Shown here piece by piece: positions 34,142-45,144 of a stretch of 64,000 nt of DNA (positions are counted from its first letter, which is position 1; each line of letters opens with the position of its first letter). Both the position numbers and the translations under genes were made by a program. The DNA is from Scandinavium sp002470465 (GTDB lineage: Bacteria; Pseudomonadota; Gammaproteobacteria; Enterobacterales; Enterobacteriaceae). The notes beneath the pieces were generated by a model, which saw only the letters and a list, made by a program, of their open reading frames with translations, was not told the origin of the DNA and did no database searches. The stretch covers positions 124,001 to 188,000 of the forward strand of contig NZ_JBFLVD010000014.1 in assembly GCF_040750395.1 (NCBI RefSeq). The letters are read 5' to 3'.

Positions 34142-35554
34142 ATGACGCCGTTTATGACCGAAGATTTCCTGCTCGATACCGAATTTGCCCGCCGTCTGTA
34201 CCATGACTACGCCAAAGACCAGCCGATTTTCGACTACCACTGCCATTTGCCGCCGCAGCAGGTTGCCGAAAATTACCGTTTTAAAAACCTGTATGACATC
34301 TGGCTGAAAGGCGATCACTATAAATGGCGTGCGATGCGCACCAACGGCGTAGCGGAAAGGCTGTGTACCGGGGATGCGTCCGATCGTGAAAAATTCGATG
34401 CGTGGGCCGCGACAGTGCCGCACACCATTGGCAACCCGCTGTATCACTGGACGCACCTCGAGCTGCGTCGTCCGTTCGGCATCACTGGCAAGCTGCTTTC
34501 TCCGGCAACGGCCGATGAGATCTGGAACCAGTGCAACGATCTGCTGGCGCAGGACAACTTCTCTGCGCGTGGGATCATGAAGCAGATGAACGTGAAGATG
34601 GTCGGCACCACCGACGATCCGATCGATTCCCTTGAACATCATGCCGCCGTGGCGAAAGACACAAGCTTTGACGTGAAAGTGCTGCCAAGCTGGCGCCCGG
34701 ATAAAGCGTTCAATATTGAACAGGCTACCTTCAACGACTATATGGCGAAGCTCAGCGAAGTGTCTGACACCAACATCCGTCGCTTCAGCGATCTGCAAAC
34801 CGCGCTGGGCCGCCGCCTGGATCACTTTGCGGCGCACGGCTGTAAGGTTTCGGATCACGCGCTGGACGTGGTGTTGTTTGCGGAAGCAAGCGAAGCGGAA
34901 CTGGATGCGATTCTGGCGCGTCGTCTGTCAGGCGAAACCCTGAGCGAGCACGAAGTGGCGCAGTTCAAAACGGCTGTTCTGGTGTGGCTCGGTGGTGAAT
35001 ACGCCCGTCGCGGCTGGGTGCAGCAGTACCATATCGGCGCGCTGCGCAACAACAACCAGCGCCAGTTTAAGCTGCTGGGGGCGGACGTCGGCTTCGACTC
35101 CATCAATGACCGTCCGATGGCGGAAGAGCTGTCGAAGCTGCTGAGCAAGCAGAATGAAGAAAACCTGCTGCCGAAGACCATTCTGTACTGCCTGAACCCG
35201 CGCGATAACGAAGTGCTGGGCACCATGATCGGTAACTTCCAGGGCGAAGGGATGCCGGGCAAGATGCAGTTCGGTTCCGGCTGGTGGTTCAACGATCAGA
35301 AAGACGGTATGGAGCGTCAGATGACGCAGCTGGCGCAGCTTGGCCTGTTGAGTCGCTTTGTCGGGATGCTGACCGACAGCCGCAGCTTCCTCTCTTATAC
35401 GCGTCATGAATATTTCCGCCGCATTCTGTGCCAGATGATTGGCCGCTGGGTCGCCGCAGGCGAAGCGCCAGCCGACATTCAACTGCTGGGCGAAATGGTC
35501 AGAAATATCTGCTTTAACAATGCGCGCGACTACTTCGCCATTGAACTGAACTGA
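34142..35554 (+). CDS. uxaC: Glucuronate/galacturonate isomerase
   Basis: UxaC isomerises D-glucuronate to D-fructuronate and D-galacturonate to D-tagaturonate. The 470-residue length equals E. coli UxaC. The amidohydrolase-type metal motif IFDYHCHLPPQQVAENYRF is near residue 30, and GTTDDPIDSLEHH is near 155. WWFNDQKDGMERQMTQLAQL and LTDSRSFLSYTRHEYFRRIL mark the C-terminal part. The start at 34142 has GAGGAAG upstream; an in-frame start at 34064 would add 26 residues not found in the family. uxaA follows after 33 bases. Confidence 0.97.
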   Translation: MTPFMTEDFLLDTEFARRLYHDYAKDQPIFDYHCHLPPQQVAENYRFKNLYDIWLKGDHYKWRAMRTNGVAERLCTGDASDREKFDAWAATVPHTIGNPLYHWTHLELRRPFGITGKLLSPATADEIWNQCNDLLAQDNFSARGIMKQMNVKMVGTTDDPIDSLEHHAAVAKDTSFDVKVLPSWRPDKAFNIEQATFNDYMAKLSEVSDTNIRRFSDLQTALGRRLDHFAAHGCKVSDHALDVVLFAEASEAELDAILARRLSGETLSEHEVAQFKTAVLVWLGGEYARRGWVQQYHIGALRNNNQRQFKLLGADVGFDSINDRPMAEELSKLLSKQNEENLLPKTILYCLNPRDNEVLGTMIGNFQGEGMPGKMQFGSGWWFNDQKDGMERQMTQLAQLGLLSRFVGMLTDSRSFLSYTRHEYFRRILCQMIGRWVAAGEAPADIQLLGEMVRNICFNNARDYFAIELN

Positions 35555-35587
35555 TTCGCTACCGCATCGGCATTAAGGTTGGTTGAT

Positions 35588-37075
35588 ATGCAATACATCA
35601 AAATCCATTCGCTGGACAACGTGGTTGTCGCGCTGGCGGATATCGCAGCGGGACAGGAAGTGACCGTGGAAGGTCAGACGGTACGCCTGCTGGCGGACGT
35701 CGTGCGCGGGCACAAGTTTGCCCTGTACGCCATCGCGAAGGGTGAAAACGTCATCAAATATGGACTGCCTATTGGTCATGCGCTGACGGACATTGCGCCC
35801 GGGGAACATATTCATTCCCACAACACACGAACCAATCTCAGCGATTTGGATGAGTACAGCTATCAACCGGATCTGCACAGCGAACTCGCTCAGGCAAGTG
35901 ATCGTGACGTGCAGATCTACCGCCGGGCGAACGGTGAAGTGGGCGTTCGCAACGAACTGTGGATCCTGCCGACCGTTGGCTGCGTGAACGGTATCGCGCG
36001 TCAGATTCAGAACCGTTTTCTGAAAGAGACAAACAACGCAGAAGGCACCGACGGGGTGTTCCTGTTTAGTCACACTTACGGCTGTTCGCAACTTGGTGAC
36101 GATCACGTTAACACCCGTACCATGCTGCAGAATATGGTGCGCCACCCGAACGCCGGGGCAGTGCTGGTGATTGGCCTCGGCTGTGAAAACAACCAGGTCG
36201 ATGTGTTCCGCGAAACGCTGGGCGAATTTGACGCTGACCGCGTGCATTTCATGATTTGCCAGAAGCAGGACGATGAAGTGGAGGCGGGTCTTGAGCTGCT
36301 GCATCAGCTGTATGACGTTATGCGCCACGACAAGCGCGAGCCGGGCAAGCTGAGCGAGCTGAAGTTTGGCCTTGAATGCGGCGGCTCCGATGGCCTCTCC
36401 GGCATCACCGCTAACCCGATGCTCGGGCGCTTCTCAGATTATGTGATTGGCAACGGCGGCACGACCGTACTGACAGAAGTACCGGAGATGTTTGGTGCCG
36501 AGCAGATCCTGATGAGCCACTGCCGCGACGAAGCGACGTTTGAAAAGACCGTCACCATGGTCAACGACTTCAAGCAATACTTTATCGCGCACAATCAGCC
36601 GATCTACGAGAACCCGTCGCCGGGCAATAAGGCTGGCGGGATCACCACGCTGGAAGAGAAATCCCTGGGCTGTACGCAGAAGGCGGGCTCAAGCCAGGTG
36701 GTGGACGTGCTTCGCTACGGAGAACGCCTGAAAACCCACGGGCTGAATCTGCTGAGCGCACCGGGTAACGATGCGGTGGCGACCAGCGCACTCGCCGGAG
36801 CGGGCTGCCACATGGTGCTGTTCAGCACCGGGCGCGGCACGCCGTACGGCGGCTTTGTGCCGACGGTGAAAATCGCCACCAACAGCGAGCTGGCGGCGAA
36901 GAAAAAGCACTGGATCGACTTCGATGCGGGGCAGTTGATTCACGGCAAAGCGATGCCGGAGCTGCTGACGGAGTTCGTGGATGCAATTGTGGAATTTGCT
37001 AACGGCAAACAGACCTGCAACGAGAAGAATGATTTCCGCGAGCTGGCGCTGTTTAAGTCGGGCGTAACGCTCTGA
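35588..37075 (+). CDS. uxaA: Altronate dehydratase
   Basis: UxaA dehydrates D-altronate to 2-keto-3-deoxygluconate in the galacturonate pathway. The 495-residue length equals E. coli UxaA. It shares the fold of GarD at 1653-3224: an N-terminal SAF-like domain, then FSHTYGCSQLGDDH, LECGGSDGLSGITANPMLGR, NPSPGNKAGGITTLEEKSLG and FSTGRGTPYGGFVPTVKIA. The ATG at 35588 was chosen over a TTG at 35579. The tagaturonate reductase gene uxaB, which acts just before it, is not in the window. Confidence 0.97.
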   Translation: MQYIKIHSLDNVVVALADIAAGQEVTVEGQTVRLLADVVRGHKFALYAIAKGENVIKYGLPIGHALTDIAPGEHIHSHNTRTNLSDLDEYSYQPDLHSELAQASDRDVQIYRRANGEVGVRNELWILPTVGCVNGIARQIQNRFLKETNNAEGTDGVFLFSHTYGCSQLGDDHVNTRTMLQNMVRHPNAGAVLVIGLGCENNQVDVFRETLGEFDADRVHFMICQKQDDEVEAGLELLHQLYDVMRHDKREPGKLSELKFGLECGGSDGLSGITANPMLGRFSDYVIGNGGTTVLTEVPEMFGAEQILMSHCRDEATFEKTVTMVNDFKQYFIAHNQPIYENPSPGNKAGGITTLEEKSLGCTQKAGSSQVVDVLRYGERLKTHGLNLLSAPGNDAVATSALAGAGCHMVLFSTGRGTPYGGFVPTVKIATNSELAAKKKHWIDFDAGQLIHGKAMPELLTEFVDAIVEFANGKQTCNEKNDFRELALFKSGVTL

Positions 37076-37083
37076 AGATAACG

Positions 37084-37167
37084 CGCCGGATGGCGACGAC
37101 CCGCCTTATCCGGCCTACAAAACCTTGCCTATCCTGTAGGCCGGATAAGCGCTAGCGCTATCCGGCT
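37084..37167. repeat. BIME between uxaA and sstT
   Basis: Two opposed REP units, GCCGGATGGCGACGACCCGC...CGGCCTACA and CTGTAGGCCGGATAAGCGC...GCTATCCGGC, lie between the convergent genes. The E. coli gene ygjV that occupies this interval is absent. Confidence 0.85.
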
Positions 37168-37173
37168 TTATTT

Positions 37174-38415
37174 TTATCCGCGCAGCGCGTCCTTCGCCAG
37201 ACGTGCATCTTCTGCCTGACAAACCGCAGCGGTGAACATCACGTCAGTAGAGGAGTTGATGGCGGTTTCGCACGAGTCCTGAAGCACGCCGATGATAAAG
37301 CCCACGGCGACCACCTGCATGGCAATCTCGTTCGGGATGCCGAACATGTTGCAGGCCAACGGGATCAGCAACAGTGAACCGCCCGCCACGCCGGATGCGC
37401 CGCAGGCGCAGAGTGCCGCCACCACGCTTAACAGCAGCGCCGTTGGCAGATCGACCGGAATACCCAGCGTATTTACCGCTGCCAGCGTCAGCACCGTGAT
37501 GGTAATCGCCGCGCCCGCCATATTAACGGTTGCGCCCAGCGGGATAGAGACGGAGTAAGTATCGCGGTCCAGGTTCAGCTTCTCACACAGCGACATATTG
37601 ACCGGAATATTCGCCGCCGAGCTGCGGGTGAAGAAGGCGGTCACACCGCTTTCGCGCAGGCACATCAGCACCAGCGGATACGGGTTACGGCGCGTCTGAA
37701 AGAAGACCAACAGCGGGTTGATGACCAGGGCGACTACCGCCATACAGCCAATCAGCACCAGCAACAGCTGCGCGTAACCCCACAGAGCACCGAAACCGGT
37801 GGTAGCGAGCGTCGAGGAGACCAGGCCAAAAATACCAATCGGCGCAAAGCGAATAACCAGCGTCACGATAAAGGTCACGGCGTCAGAGACGTCGTTAATC
37901 AGGTTTTTGGTGGTGTCATTACCGTGGCGCAGGGCAAAGCCCAGGCCCACCGCCCACACCAGAATGCCGATATAGTTGGCATTGATCAGCGCGTGGATGG
38001 GGTTGGCAACAATGCTCATCAGCAGGCCATGCAACACTTCAACAATACCCGCTGGCGGGGTAATGTCGGTGGCGCCCGACGTCAGCTGCAGCGTGGAAGG
38101 GAAGATAAAGCTGACAATGACCGCTGTCAGGGCGGCCGAGAAGGTACCCAGCAGGTACATCCACAGGATCGGACGAATATTGGTTTTTTGCCCCTGCTGG
38201 TGGTTGGCGATAGAGGCCATCACCAGAGTCAGAACCAGTACCGGCGCTACGGCCTTCAGGGCACCGACGAACAGCGTACCCAGCAGCCCGGTCGCTACCG
38301 CGGCAGGTTTTGAGATCAGTGCCAGCGCGACGCCGAGCACCAGGCCAACCAGTATTTGCTTAACAAGGCTGCCGCGCGACAGGCGCGTAAACAGACCCGA
38401 TGATGATTTGGTCAT
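37174..38415 (-). CDS. sstT: Sodium:serine/threonine symporter
   Basis: The 413-residue protein belongs to the dicarboxylate/amino acid:cation symporter (DAACS) family. Reentrant-loop and sodium-site motifs are present: FFTRSSAANIPVNMSLCEKL near residue 265, SIPLGATVNMAGAAITITVL near 295 and CGASGVAGGSLLLIPLAC near 340. It imports serine and threonine with sodium. The length is as in E. coli. There is a likely functional link with the tdc threonine/serine pathway, but the gene stands alone. Confidence 0.96.
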   Translation of the reverse strand: MTKSSSGLFTRLSRGSLVKQILVGLVLGVALALISKPAAVATGLLGTLFVGALKAVAPVLVLTLVMASIANHQQGQKTNIRPILWMYLLGTFSAALTAVIVSFIFPSTLQLTSGATDITPPAGIVEVLHGLLMSIVANPIHALINANYIGILVWAVGLGFALRHGNDTTKNLINDVSDAVTFIVTLVIRFAPIGIFGLVSSTLATTGFGALWGYAQLLLVLIGCMAVVALVINPLLVFFQTRRNPYPLVLMCLRESGVTAFFTRSSAANIPVNMSLCEKLNLDRDTYSVSIPLGATVNMAGAAITITVLTLAAVNTLGIPVDLPTALLLSVVAALCACGASGVAGGSLLLIPLACNMFGIPNEIAMQVVAVGFIIGVLQDSCETAINSSTDVMFTAAVCQAEDARLAKDALRG

Positions 38416-38589
38416 GGGTATTCCTTAAGTGAAATTGCGTTCCATCCCGGATGTGCTCTGAGTCACATTTATGTCCGGATGTAAGTAAATGTTTGCCTGG
38501 TCGAGTATAGGGAAAGTGGTGGGGGAGGGAAGCGTAAAATGCTGGATTTTACGTGTTGCGTCATGTTTTTTAACTGTTGTTTTACAATG

Positions 38590-38661
38590 TTGCCGGGTGG
38601 CGCTTCGCTTATTCGGCTAACTGGGGGCTTGTAGGCCCGGCAAGCGTAGCGCCGCCGGGCA
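38590..38661. repeat. BIME near the alx 3' end
   Basis: TTGCCGGGTGGCGCTTCGCT and TTGTAGGCCCGGCAAGCGTA...GCCGCCGGGCAA are opposed REP units. They lie at the 3' side of alx, between alx and the sstT promoter. Confidence 0.8.
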
Positions 38662-38668
38662 AAGCCAG

Positions 38669-39631
38669 TTAAGCCTGTTTCTTATCCTGCTGGTAATTAA
38701 CCCATGCATTGATAAGCAGCGTCACAACCAGAATGCCGAACACCACGCCCAGTGAAATTGCGATAGGGATATGGTAGAAATCGACGATCAGCATCTTGAT
38801 ACCGATAAACACCAGAATCACCGACAGGCCGTATTTGAGCATTGAGAAGCGTTCTGCCACGCCCGCCAGCAGGAAGTACATGGCACGCAGGCCGAGGATC
38901 GCAAACAGGTTCGACGTCAGCACGATGAACGGATCGGTGGTCACCGCGAAGATAGCCGGAATGCTGTCTACCGCGAAAATCACGTCGCTCAGCTCCACCA
39001 GTATCAGCACCAGCAGCAGCGGCGTGGCGTACAGCAGGCCGTTTTGGCGCACGAAGAAGCGTTCGTTTTCGATTTTATCGGTCATGCGCAGATGCCCGCG
39101 GATCCAGCGCACCAGCGGCTTATCGCCGATACCCCCTTCATCTTCTTTTGCCAGCGCCATCTTCACGCCGGTAAACAGCAGGAACGCGCCGAACACATAC
39201 AGCAGCCATTCGAACTGGGAAATCAGCCAGCTTCCGGTGAAGATCATGATCGTACGCAGCACAATCGCGCCCAGAACGCCGTACACCAGTACCCGACGCT
39301 GCAGCGCTGCCGGCACCGCAAAGTAGCTGAACAGCATCAGCCAGACGAAGACGTTATCTACCGCCAGCGCTTTCTCAATCAGGTAACCCGTGAGGAACGC
39401 CATGGCCTGCGGATCGGCAACGGCACGGCCCTGGGTTTGGGCGAGATACCACCAGAAGGCAAGGTTGAAAAGCAGCGATAAAGTGACCCAGACCAGCGAC
39501 CAGCTTGCCGCCTGCTTCATGGTCATGGCATGTGCGCCGCGCCGTCCCTGTAACAGCAGATCGATCGCCAGCATAATGACGACCACAACAACAAATCCGC
39601 CCCAAAGTAACGGTGTGCCGACAGTATTCAT
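38669..39631 (-). CDS. alx: TerC-family membrane protein Alx (manganese exporter)
   Basis: The 320-residue membrane protein closely matches E. coli Alx (YgjT). TerC motifs are EKALAVDNVFVWLMLFSYFA near residue 88 and LVELSDVIFAVDSIPAIFAV near 215, with aspartates likely to bind metal. In E. coli Alx lowers cytosolic manganese and is induced by alkaline pH and Mn through its leader. The start at 39631 (MNTVGT) follows AAAGGAAAG; an in-frame start at 39649 has no such signal. The yybP-ykoY leader lies directly upstream. Confidence 0.95.
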   Translation of the reverse strand: MNTVGTPLLWGGFVVVVVIMLAIDLLLQGRRGAHAMTMKQAASWSLVWVTLSLLFNLAFWWYLAQTQGRAVADPQAMAFLTGYLIEKALAVDNVFVWLMLFSYFAVPAALQRRVLVYGVLGAIVLRTIMIFTGSWLISQFEWLLYVFGAFLLFTGVKMALAKEDEGGIGDKPLVRWIRGHLRMTDKIENERFFVRQNGLLYATPLLLVLILVELSDVIFAVDSIPAIFAVTTDPFIVLTSNLFAILGLRAMYFLLAGVAERFSMLKYGLSVILVFIGIKMLIVDFYHIPIAISLGVVFGILVVTLLINAWVNYQQDKKQA

Positions 39632-39653
39632 AATCTTTCCTTTAAGCAAAAAA

Positions 39654-39684
39654 AACGGCTAACGTCCAAAAGACGATAGCCGTT
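39654..39684 (-). terminator. Expression-platform hairpin of the alx leader
   Basis: Reading leftward, AACGGCTATCGTC TTTT GGACGTTAGCCGTT is followed by eight T residues, only a few bases before the alx ribosome binding site. It is a strong intrinsic terminator that the upstream aptamer can control. Confidence 0.85.
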
Positions 39685-39689
39685 ATGGG

Positions 39690-39835
39690 ATTTTTTGCCC
39701 GGACCTCGCCTTTCGGCAAGGTCTCACTTACAGCAGGAAAGAAATTATGCTGCATCTCTTTCCTGTTGCCCGGCGACCGGATGCTTTCGCATCGTCATGA
39801 CGATCCACCGGCTAACAAGTTACTCCCCTTTGCGT
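39690..39835 (-). ncRNA. yybP-ykoY (manganese) riboswitch, alx leader (PRE/SraF type)
   Basis: Reading leftward, the RNA starts with AAAGGGGAGTAACTTGTTAG, the 5' conserved part. It ends with the 3' conserved part AGTGAGACCTTGCCGAAAGG followed by CGAGGTCCGGGCA. Between them are two hairpins (GATGCGAAAGCATC near 39790 and a GGAAAGA stem near 39755). This is the yybP-ykoY aptamer, which binds Mn2+ between two loops. In E. coli it senses alkaline pH and manganese and was also listed as sRNA SraF. It controls the terminator at 39654-39684. Confidence 0.88.
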
Positions 39836-39897
39836 GTGACAAAATATTACAGAGCATTGAGGGGGTCAATGCCCTGTAACATCGGTTTTACATTGTT

Positions 39898-40884
39898 TTA
39901 CGCAGCCGCGCCGTCAGCCGGGAAGACTACGCCGGTCTGACGGCGGATTTCGGTCGACAGCTTCGCCGTGATGCGGCTGACCTCGAGACCCGGATGGTTC
40001 ACCTCACCGGCTTCCACCAGGCGGGCGAACGTTTCCGCTTCATACAACATGGTGTTGATGTGCTGTGGTTGGGTCAGGTCCTGGGCTTTACCGCCGCGCG
40101 GCACGAAGGACACTTTCTGGCACTCGGAGATTTTCTCGATCACCAGCGAGCCGTCTTCGCCCTGAATTTCGCTTGGCAGAACGGAATCGCTCACCTTGGA
40201 GTGCTGTAGCGTCACGCTGAAATCGCCGTAGTCCAGCACCGCCACGCCGTGCGCGTCAACGCCGCTTGCCAGCAGCGAAGCTGTAGCCTTCACGCTCTGC
40301 GGCTCGCCCCAAAGCGCGACAGCGGAGGCCAGGCAGTAGAAGCCGATGTCCATAATCGAACCATTGGAAAACGCCGGGTTAAAGGTGTTCGGGTTTTCGC
40401 CGTCGAGATAGCGCTGATAGCGTGACGAGTACTGGCAGTAGTTGATAAACGCCTTGCGCAGGTTGCCCACTTTGTCGAGCGACTGCTGCAACGCTATGAA
40501 GTTCGGCAAGCTGGCGGTCTTGAATGCTTCAAACAGCACCACCTCGTTTGCCCGGGCGATGGCGATAGCCTCTTCTGCTTCAGCAATATTGGAGGCAAAA
40601 GGCTTCTCGCAGATAACATGCTTTTTGTTACCCAGGAACAGCTTCGTCTGCGGGAAGTGCAGGGAGTTTGGGCTGGCAATATATACCGCGTCGATAACGT
40701 CGCTTTGCGCCATCTCATCGAGCGAAGTGAAGGTGTGCTCCACCATGTAATCGCTGGCGAACGCCTGGGCCTGTTCGGGGCTGCGGGAATAAACGGCGGT
40801 TAGCTTATAGCTGCCGGTTTCATGGGCGGCATCGACAAACTGGCGGGTGATCCAGTTGGTACCAATGACTGCGAAACGTATCAT
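39898..40884 (-). CDS. ygjR: Gfo/Idh/MocA-family oxidoreductase YgjR
   Basis: The 328-residue product has an N-terminal NAD(P)-binding Rossmann domain (IRFAVIGTNWITRQFVDAAH, then YIASPNSLHFPQTKLFLGNK and CEKPFASN). The C-terminal part (about 125-310) is the family's alpha/beta domain with NGSIMDIGFYCLASAVALWG. The EKP lysine is the typical catalytic or cofactor-side residue. The substrate is unknown. The start at 40884 (MIRFAV) fits the fold; an upstream TTG would add three residues. It is convergent with nothing and stands alone behind alx's leader. Confidence 0.92.
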   Translation of the reverse strand: MIRFAVIGTNWITRQFVDAAHETGSYKLTAVYSRSPEQAQAFASDYMVEHTFTSLDEMAQSDVIDAVYIASPNSLHFPQTKLFLGNKKHVICEKPFASNIAEAEEAIAIARANEVVLFEAFKTASLPNFIALQQSLDKVGNLRKAFINYCQYSSRYQRYLDGENPNTFNPAFSNGSIMDIGFYCLASAVALWGEPQSVKATASLLASGVDAHGVAVLDYGDFSVTLQHSKVSDSVLPSEIQGEDGSLVIEKISECQKVSFVPRGGKAQDLTQPQHINTMLYEAETFARLVEAGEVNHPGLEVSRITAKLSTEIRRQTGVVFPADGAAA

Positions 40885-40956
40885 GAGAATCAACGTACTC
40901 CGTAAAAGTGACCTTTCGCCACTTTAGCACGGCTAAATGACAAAACCAGTGCGCGC

Positions 40957-41457
40957 TCACGCAGAACCCGGCAGCGAAAGCTGCGTCAGCCAAAGGCGGG
41001 TATCAAACTCCAGCTGGTGATACTGCGGCTCCATATGGCAGCAGAGCTGATAGAAGGCTTTGTTGTGATCTTTCTCCTTCAGGTGCGCCAGCTCATGCAC
41101 CACAATCATTCGCAAAAAAGCTTCCGGCGACTGGCGAAACACGGTGGCGACGCGGATCTCCGCTTTGGCCTTCAGCTTCCCGCCCTGCACGCGCGATACT
41201 GCAGTGTGCAGGCCCAGCGCGTTTTTCAGCACGTGAATTTTATTGTCGAACGCCACTTTGTTGATAGGCGGAGCGCTGCGCATATAGCGGTTTTTCAGGT
41301 TTTGCGTAAATTCCCACAGCGCCTTATCGTTAGTGATGTCGTGCCTGTCGGGATAGCGCTTCTCCAGCACTTCGCCAAGACGCCGTTCGGCAATCAGGGT
41401 GCGAACCTGGGCGAGCAGATGCTCGGGATAACCGCTTAAATACGTCAGTTCGCTCAT
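40957..41457 (-). CDS. ygjP: YgjP, M48-like zinc metallopeptidase (DUF45)
   Basis: The 166-residue product has the zinc motif VVHELAHLKEKDHNKAFYQL near residue 115 (HExxH plus a downstream His). Upstream is the family region IHVLKNALGLHTAVSRVQGG. It resembles E. coli YgjP (167 residues). The physiological substrate is not known. It diverges from rlmG. The neighbour ygjQ, present between ygjP and ygjR in E. coli, is absent. Confidence 0.92.
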   Translation of the reverse strand: MSELTYLSGYPEHLLAQVRTLIAERRLGEVLEKRYPDRHDITNDKALWEFTQNLKNRYMRSAPPINKVAFDNKIHVLKNALGLHTAVSRVQGGKLKAKAEIRVATVFRQSPEAFLRMIVVHELAHLKEKDHNKAFYQLCCHMEPQYHQLEFDTRLWLTQLSLPGSA

Positions 41458-41699
41458 GCTTGTCTCAGATTCCGGGAAAAAAGGGTATACTCACGCACCC
41501 CGAAGGGGCGACGCAGCGCTGAACATCCTGTAAGAGTGCAAGTAAGGATGTCATTACTGTAAAAAAAACAAGGAAAATCAATTCATTGATTTTCGACTGA
41601 TGACAACAAAAAAGGAAAAACCACGCTTTTTCCTTTTTTGTCAGTAACCTGACGCCCCCTGACGGGGATACCACCGAATTTTACCATCCAGGAGGGCCG
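41458..41699 (+). promoter_or_regulatory. rlmG leader region with hairpins
   Basis: This region lies between the divergent ygjP and rlmG. A -10 like TATACT is at 41486-41491, pointing to rlmG. Downstream come a CCCCGAAGGGG hairpin (41497-41507), a tiny ATG TCA TTA CTG TAA frame with AAGG in front (about 41548), the large hairpin at 41601-41643, and an AGGAGGGCC ribosome binding site before rlmG. This looks like an attenuated leader or a small RNA, not a simple promoter. Confidence 0.45.
41601..41643. terminator. Bidirectional terminator-like hairpin in the rlmG leader
   Basis: TGAC AACAAAAAAGGAAAAA CCACGC TTTTTCCTTTTTTGTCA is a long A/T-rich inverted repeat with T tracts on both strands. It stands 57 bases before the rlmG start, so it could cut off a transcript of about 145 nt that starts near 41498. 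Confidence 0.7.
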
Positions 41700-42836
41700 A
41701 TGAGCCAATCAGACAACGGTTTCCGTTCACTGACACTAAAACGTTTCCCGGAAACGGACGACGTTAACCCGCTGCAGGCGTGGGAAGCGGCAGATGAATA
41801 CCTGCTGCAGCAGTTAGACGGCACCGATATCACCGGCCCGGTCCTCGTTCTGAACGATACCTTCGGCGCGCTGGCCTGTGCGCTGGCGGAACACCAACCT
41901 TACAGCATTGGTGATTCCTACTTAAGCGAGCTGGCGACCCGTGAAAACCTGCGCCACAACGACATTCCGGAAAACAGCGTCACCTTCCGCGACAGTACCG
42001 GCGAATACCCGGCAGATCCGGCGGTTGTACTGATTAAAATCCCGAAAACGCTGGCGCTGCTGGAACAGCAGCTGCGTGCCCTGCGCGAAGTGGTCACGCC
42101 ACAAACCCGTATTATCGGCGGTGCGAAGGCTCGCGACGTGCATAACTCCACGCTGGATCTGTTCACGAAAATTCTCGGCACCACGACCACCACGCTTGCG
42201 TGGAAAAAAGCCCGTCTCATCAACTGTACTTTCACCGCTCCGGCGCTGAAGGAAGAGTCGCAGATAACCAGCTGGAAGCTGGAAGGAACTGACTGGACTA
42301 TCCATAATCATGCGAACGTGTTTTCCCGCACCGGGCTGGATATCGGCGCGCGCTTCTTTATGGAGCATCTGCCGAAGGATCTGGAAGGGGAAATAGTCGA
42401 TCTCGGCTGCGGTAACGGCGTTATCGGCCTGACGTTGCTGGAGCGCAACCCGCAGGCGAACGTGGTGTTCGTGGATGAATCGCCGATGGCGGTCAGCTCC
42501 AGCCGCATGAACGTAGAAGAAAACATGCCGGACGTGCTGGATCGCTGCGAGTTCATGATCAACAACGCGCTGTCGGGGGTGGAGCCGTTCCGCTTTAACG
42601 CCGTGCTCTGCAACCCGCCGTTCCATCAGCAAAGCGCGCTGACCGATGGCGTGGCTTGGGAAATGTTCCACCACGCGCGCCGCTGCCTGAAAATCAACGG
42701 CGAGCTGGTGATTGTGGCGAACCGCCACCTCGACTATTACCACAAGCTGAAGAAGATTTTTGGCAACTGTACGACTATCGCCACCAACAAGAAATTTGTG
42801 ATCCTGAAAGCGGTCAAGCTCGGCCGTAACCGTTAA
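41700..42836 (+). CDS. rlmG: 23S rRNA (guanine-N2-)-methyltransferase RlmG
   Basis: RlmG methylates G1835 of 23S rRNA with S-adenosylmethionine. The 378-residue length equals E. coli RlmG. The C-terminal RsmC-type methyltransferase domain has the SAM motif GEIVDLGCGNGVIGLTLLER near residue 230 and the catalytic NPPY-type motif CNPPFHQQSALTDG near 303. The N-terminal half is a degenerate methyltransferase-like domain. AGGAGGGCC precedes the ATG. Confidence 0.96.
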   Translation: MSQSDNGFRSLTLKRFPETDDVNPLQAWEAADEYLLQQLDGTDITGPVLVLNDTFGALACALAEHQPYSIGDSYLSELATRENLRHNDIPENSVTFRDSTGEYPADPAVVLIKIPKTLALLEQQLRALREVVTPQTRIIGGAKARDVHNSTLDLFTKILGTTTTTLAWKKARLINCTFTAPALKEESQITSWKLEGTDWTIHNHANVFSRTGLDIGARFFMEHLPKDLEGEIVDLGCGNGVIGLTLLERNPQANVVFVDESPMAVSSSRMNVEENMPDVLDRCEFMINNALSGVEPFRFNAVLCNPPFHQQSALTDGVAWEMFHHARRCLKINGELVIVANRHLDYYHKLKKIFGNCTTIATNKKFVILKAVKLGRNR

Positions 42837-42843
42837 GGTTTTT

Positions 42844-42912
42844 TGCCCGGCGGCGCTTCGCTTGCTCAGGCCTACGGTTTTGTAGGCCCGGTAAGCGAAG
42901 CGCCACCGGGCA
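42844..42912. repeat. BIME between rlmG and fadH
   Basis: TGCCCGGCGGCGCTTCGCTT and TTGTAGGCCCGGTAAGCGAA...CCACCGGGCA are opposed REP units between the convergent genes. Confidence 0.85.
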
Positions 42913-42918
42913 ACATCT

Positions 42919-44985
<2,067 letters not shown>

Positions 44986-45070
44986 TTAATTTAGCTTTCG
45001 GCGGGCAAAAGGGAAAAGGGTGAGTGCGGTGATTGTGATGGGATTCAAAGATTGGGGGAGTGAGGTGATG

Positions 45071-45144
45071 GTCCTCTCCCTGGAAGGGAGAGGGAGCAAA
45101 TTATTCCCTCTCCCCTTTGGGGAGAGGGCTAGGGTGAGGGGCGT
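45071..45144. repeat. CCCTCTCCC-type palindromic repeat, copy 1
   Basis: Two hairpins (CCTCTCCCTGGAAGGGAGAGG and CCCTCTCCCC TTT GGGGAGAGGG) are followed by CTAGGGTGAGGGG. The same module occurs at 58055-58160 and 62006-62150. The right edge overlaps the 3' end of lsrK and supplies its stop codon. Confidence 0.8.
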
